Below, in pieces: positions 60,690 to 64,000 of a DNA stretch of 64,000 nucleotides (position 1 is the first letter of the stretch; each line of letters starts with the position of its first letter). The stretch covers positions 466,121 through 530,120 of the forward strand of contig CAVVSR010000018.1 of NCBI GenBank assembly GCA_963750935.1, read 5' to 3'. The notes under the pieces were generated by a model. That model had not been told where the DNA came from and did no database searches. It was given only the letters and a program-made list of their open reading frames with translations. This DNA is from JACCXG01 sp963750935. GTDB lineage: Bacteria > Acidobacteriota > Vicinamibacteria > Vicinamibacterales > 2-12-FULL-66-21. A program made the translations under genes and the position numbers.

Positions 60690-62976
60690 TGCTGACCGAT
60701 TCCAGGTGCTGGCTGATCCGGTTCTCAACCTCTCCGACGGTGCCGTCACGGATCGCGTTCGGTGCGAACTCGTATCGGGGAACTACTTCGACGTCCTCGG
60801 CGTTGGCGCGGCGGCTGGGCGGATCCTGAGTTCAAAGACGATCAGACGCCCGGGCCGCGTCCCGTGCTCGTCTTGAGCTACGCGTTCTGGCAGCGCCGCT
60901 TTGCTGGAGTCCCGAATGTGGTCGGGCGCGCGGTATCCGTCAATGGCCTTCCTTTTACTGTGGTGGGTGTGGCAAGACAGGGCTTCTTCGGAACCAGACC
61001 AGGCTTTGGGCCGGACGTTTGGGCGCCGCTGATGATGGTGCAACCGGTGAGCGGCGGTGGCATCAGCGCCTTGGGACGCACCCAAAACTATCTGGAGATG
61101 ATCGTTCGTCTCGAACCTTACGTCGACGTGCGACAAGCCGAGGTCATGGCGACGACCGTCTATACGAACTGGAGCAGTGAGGGCGCATCGTCATCGCCTC
61201 AAGGCGCTCAGGCGCCGGCGCTGCACCTGATGCCGGCCCGTGAGGGGCATTCACTGCTACGCGCGCAGTACCGCCAGCCCCTCGAACTGCTGACCGCGGC
61301 GGTGCTGCTCCTGCTGTCGATCGCCTGCGCGAACATCGCGACGCTGCTCATGTCGCGGGGAACGGCGAGGGCGCGAGAGATTGCTGTCCGTACCGCCATC
61401 GGCGCCACGCGACATCGTCTCGTTCGTCAGCTCATGACCGAGAGCGTGGTCATCGGGCTGATAGGTGGCGCGTGTGGCTGGGTCGTCTGCGTGTACCTCG
61501 GGAGGTTATGCTGTCGTTTCCTCCAGCGACAGCCGAGGCGTGGCAGTTTTCACCAGATCGCCGAATCTTCGCGTCCACGTTCCTGGTCGCGTTCGGATGC
61601 GGGCTTGTGTGTGGTCTCGCACAGGTCGTCCAGCTCGGTCGTCATCAAGCGGCCACGTTGAGGAGCCGCGGAGGCGCGCATACAACCCGGCGCTGGCTTG
61701 ACTCGCGCGAGGCGCTGACCATCATCCAAGTCGCGTTGACGATCTTATTGGTCACGGGTGCGGGACTATTCGCGCGAACGCTGCGGAACCTTCGGGATGG
61801 GGATATGGGTTTCGACCGCGATCACTTTCTGCTGGCTTCGACTGATCCGGCCAAAAGTGGCTACACGGGTCCGCGGACGTCGGTCTTCTTCGCGGAGCTG
61901 CTCCAGCGCCTGCGAGCCCAGGAGGCTATCCAGGCAGTAAGGCTGGCGCGTCACGGCACCTTGAGCGGCGTGCTTCCGGCGGGTACGCGTTTCATGAGCA
62001 CTCAGATGCACGCCGATCGCGCAAACGAGCCGGCGCCCAGGGATCTCACCGTCTATCGGAACGTCGTCAGCCCGGGATTTTCGAAGCGTCCGGCATCTCG
62101 CTCGTGCGCGGCAGGGATTTCAGCGACGTCGATCGCGCAGCGGGTGTCGAGGTAGCCATCCTCAATGAGGCCGCCGCCCGGCTGTTGTTCGGCAACGACG
62201 ACCCCATCGGCAAGCGGATCGGCTCGGGACGCCAGGGTCCCACCAACATCGAAGTCGCCGGCGTGGTGGAGAACGCGAAGTAACTGAGCGTGCGAGAAGC
62301 GCCGCTACCGACCGTGTACTTGCCGTTCCGGGACGGCAGCCCGATGACGTTGCACATCAGGGCGCGTGGAAACGCACGTTCGGCGTTGGGTGTGGTCGAG
62401 CAGGAACTGCGGGCACTGGACCCGACGTTGCCGCTTTTTCACGTGCAGACCATTGATGCCCGCGTAGACGATGCGCTTCGTCAGGAACGGCAGGTGGCAA
62501 CATTGGCGACCACCTTGAGCGTGTCGGCCATGCTCATTGCCGCCGTCGGCCTTTACGGCCTGATCACCTTTTCGGTCGCTCAACGAACGCGTGAGATCGG
62601 AATACGAATCGCGGTCGGAGCAGCGCCACGTCAAATACTGTCGATGATCCTCGGGCGAGCCTGTGTGCTCGTGGCAGGGGGAATCGCTCACGGTCTCCCG
62701 GTGGCGCTGGCCTCCCTTCGCGCCGTCGCCAGCTTTCTCTACGGCGTGACACCCTCGCAACCGACGATCCTGTCGGGCGTGCTCGCGATCGTTACCGTCG
62801 TCGCCCTCTCGGCCGCTCTCATTCCGGCGAGCCGTGCGGCGCGAACTGACGCGTGGAACGCGTTGCGCTCCGAAAAGCCGCTGGAGGTTCTAGCGGATTC
62901 CGGCGTCACGCGCCGTAGGAAAGCCCAGACGTTTTCCTCCGGACGTTTACGTCCGGAAGTTTCTCGTCTGTCTTAA
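60690..62976 (+). pseudogene. ADOP permease pseudogene, 5'-truncated with frameshifts and a nonsense codon
   Basis: The visible part starts inside the MacB-type periplasmic domain (CELVSGNYFDVLGVGAAAGR) and continues through FTVVGVARQGFFGTRPGFG, an FtsX domain (LLSIACANIATLLMSRGTAR), a second periplasmic part and a second FtsX domain (GLITFSVAQRTREIGIRIAV). The N-terminal helix and first part of the domain are missing. Frameshifts lie near 60835, 61480 and 62085, and TAA at 62281-62283 replaces an expected TAC (AK-Y-LSV). It cannot make a working permease. Confidence 0.85.
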
Positions 62977-63136
62977 TAAGCCGCCCGACTGTCGTAGAGT
63001 CCACTTTGAGCAACATCGGCAGCTAGGGATGTGGAGGCATCCGCGATCAGATCATCGCAGAACAGGCTCAGAACGGGATCAGTCGGGGGTTTCGAGCGCG
63101 ACAGGCCGGCGCCGCGGATCGCAGACATCGAAGACT

Positions 63137-63170
63137 TCCAATGAAATCGGGGATCCAATGAAATCGGGGA
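63137..63170. repeat. 17-bp tandem repeat, two copies
   Basis: TCCAATGAAATCGGGGA occurs at 63137-63153 and immediately again at 63154-63170. Confidence 0.7.
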
Positions 63171-63174
63171 AATG

Positions 63175-63196
63175 TGGTGAGCCGCGAAGGAATCGA
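63175..63196 (-). repeat. 22-bp duplicate of the tRNA-Lys 3' end
   Basis: These 22 bases are identical to 63274-63295, the T-arm/acceptor 3' end of tRNA-Lys including CCA. The offset is 99 bp. Upstream bases do not complete a tRNA, so this is a fragment. It has the form of an attachment-site remnant. Confidence 0.6.
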
Positions 63197-63273
63197 GCCC
63201 GATGGCGAGCCCGCCAGGGCGGAGCCTCGGGCCTGAGTGCTTCGGGCGAAGCCAACCCGAACGAAGTGAGGGT

Positions 63274-63349
63274 TGGTGAGCCGCGAAGGAATCGAACCTT
63301 CAACCCGCAGATTAAGAGTCTGCTGCTCTGCCAATTGAGCTAGCGGCCC
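63274..63349 (-). tRNA. tRNA-Lys (anticodon CTT)
   Basis: The minus strand folds as a complete cloverleaf: acceptor GGGCCGC with GCGGCTC (one G-T pair), D-arm, anticodon loop CTCTTAA with anticodon CTT, a variable loop and T-arm GAAGG-TTCGATT-CCTTC. The terminal CCA is encoded (63276-63274). It reads leftward. An inverted repeat CCAACCC/GGGTTGG (63252-63276) follows the 3' end. Confidence 0.95.
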
Positions 63350-63637
63350 AGCGTGAACGCGTGGTGTGGCACCTGCCCTCGGTTGCGTCTCCGCGACGGC
63401 AGGCAAGACAAAAAGTATAACACTGTGTACCCGGCTCATGCACGTCGAGCCGCGTCGCTCGCACGTCCCAGAGCTGCAACCCTGCCTGATTTTTTACATC
63501 GTCAAGCCTGACTCATCACGTCGCGCGCGCAACCTCGCGGCACACTCGTTGCCCTGCAAGTCCGTCATGGTCAAAAACATCGCCTCAACTGTATGGTGCC
63601 GTTGCACGAGCCGACGCGGTTTGGACACTTCCGATCG

Positions 63638-64000
63638 ATGAGCTTGCGATCGTCTGGCGAGGTGTTGTGGCAGGAGCGGAACGTCCGCTGTCAGGTCGTG
63701 CCCCTCGGCGCAGGCAGCGCCGTCGAGCTTCGCTCGTCGTCCGGGTCGGTGTTCCTGCGCAAACCGGCGCCGACCATCACCGCCGCCCGCAACGAAGCCG
63801 AATGCCTTCGGCTGCTGATCCGCTGCCGGCCGTCCCTGCCGGTCTCGTCCACGCTCAAGCCGTTCGTGCTGATTGTCGAAGACGAGCCGGATACCGCCGA
63901 CGCCTATCGCGAGGCCCTACGTATTATCGACGTGCGTTCGCTGCCGGTAGCCACCGGACGCGAGGCGCTGCGTCACGCCGCCGACCTGGTGCCGGACCTG
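63638..64000 (+). CDS. Response regulator with an N-terminal extension (cut by window edge)
   Basis: The frame runs from ATG 63638 off the right edge (121 codons visible). After about 78 residues without a recognised domain (MSLRSSGEVLWQERNVRCQV, then basic and Arg-rich), a CheY-like receiver domain begins: KPFVLIVEDEPDTADAYREA (acidic pocket) and REALRHAADLVPDL. The phospho-acceptor Asp would lie just beyond the edge. An alternative start closer to the receiver is possible, but the upstream codons look coding. Confidence 0.72.
   Translation, partial: MSLRSSGEVLWQERNVRCQVVPLGAGSAVELRSSSGSVFLRKPAPTITAARNEAECLRLLIRCRPSLPVSSTLKPFVLIVEDEPDTADAYREALRIIDVRSLPVATGREALRHAADLVPDL

Noticed and set aside
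58917..62976. Biosynthetic gene cluster controlled by the SARP-type regulator
   Set aside because: The neighbours are a polytopic membrane protein and a dead permease; no biosynthetic enzymes are present.

Overview
The window looks like a chromosomal segment of a high-GC soil Acidobacteriota, most likely a Vicinamibacteria-type lineage. The signs are two Oar-like TonB receptors with an N-terminal carboxypeptidase-regulatory-like domain, ADOP-type MacB/FtsX permeases, Ser/Thr kinases fused to TolB/WD40-like propellers, Tat-exported TIM-barrel and enolase-superfamily enzymes, and winged-helix and SARP-type regulators. This is inferred from family content alone; no rRNA gene is present.

Layout. 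1-6116: a FadR-type GntR regulator coupled to a secreted dehydrogenase (cut by the window edge), divergent from a TonB receptor and a Tat-exported sugar isomerase/epimerase-like protein. 6131-14878: an RMD1/DUF155 protein, a candidate phospho-signalling cluster (transmembrane Ser/Thr kinase, exported kinase-fold protein, divergent winged-helix-FHA regulator), an ADOP permease, an EVE-domain protein and a zinc-ribbon protein. 14881-20353: a REP-like repeat cluster and several broken secreted or signalling genes. 20480-23525: two divergent membrane-protein/XRE modules, one coupled to an RsbU-like phosphatase. 23546-27270: a broken BNR/FG-GAP-like propeller protein and a small secreted protein. 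27326-37230: a carbohydrate locus with two enolase-superfamily dehydratase-like enzymes, two CE1-like esterases, a cupin and a TonB receptor; near-identical LacI-type operators lie in front of its two ends. 37371-44482: small secreted proteins, an orphan HlyD adaptor, a phosphoesterase, DUF4142 and DUF72 genes, gene remnants and a TolB-like propeller with a kinase-like N-terminus. 44785-54951: a Kelch/Ig-repeat/PxKF surface protein with 240-bp tandem repeats, a DinB protein, a kinase-SUMF1-hydrolase fusion and a POTRA protein. 55439-56984: a complete IS3-family element with terminal inverted repeats and a 4-bp target duplication. 57047-64000: remnants, a broken SARP regulator, a polytopic membrane protein, a 5'-truncated ADOP pseudogene, tRNA-Lys(CTT) and the start of a response regulator.

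How the genes may work together. The carbohydrate locus fits import of a plant-type oligosaccharide or aldonate/uronate derivative through the TonB receptor, ester removal by the two esterases and processing by the dehydratases, under a LacI-family repressor encoded elsewhere. The first TonB/isomerase cluster looks like a second uptake locus under GntR control. The 7313-11583 cluster could pass a signal from Ser/Thr phosphorylation to a DNA-binding FHA protein.

Many genes carry single-base indels. Some sit in homopolymers and leave the protein otherwise well conserved, which points to sequencing error. Others (a kinase without its ATP-binding loop, a 5'-truncated permease, nonsense codons) look like real decay. 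Frameshifted genes are given as one composite entry over their full span.
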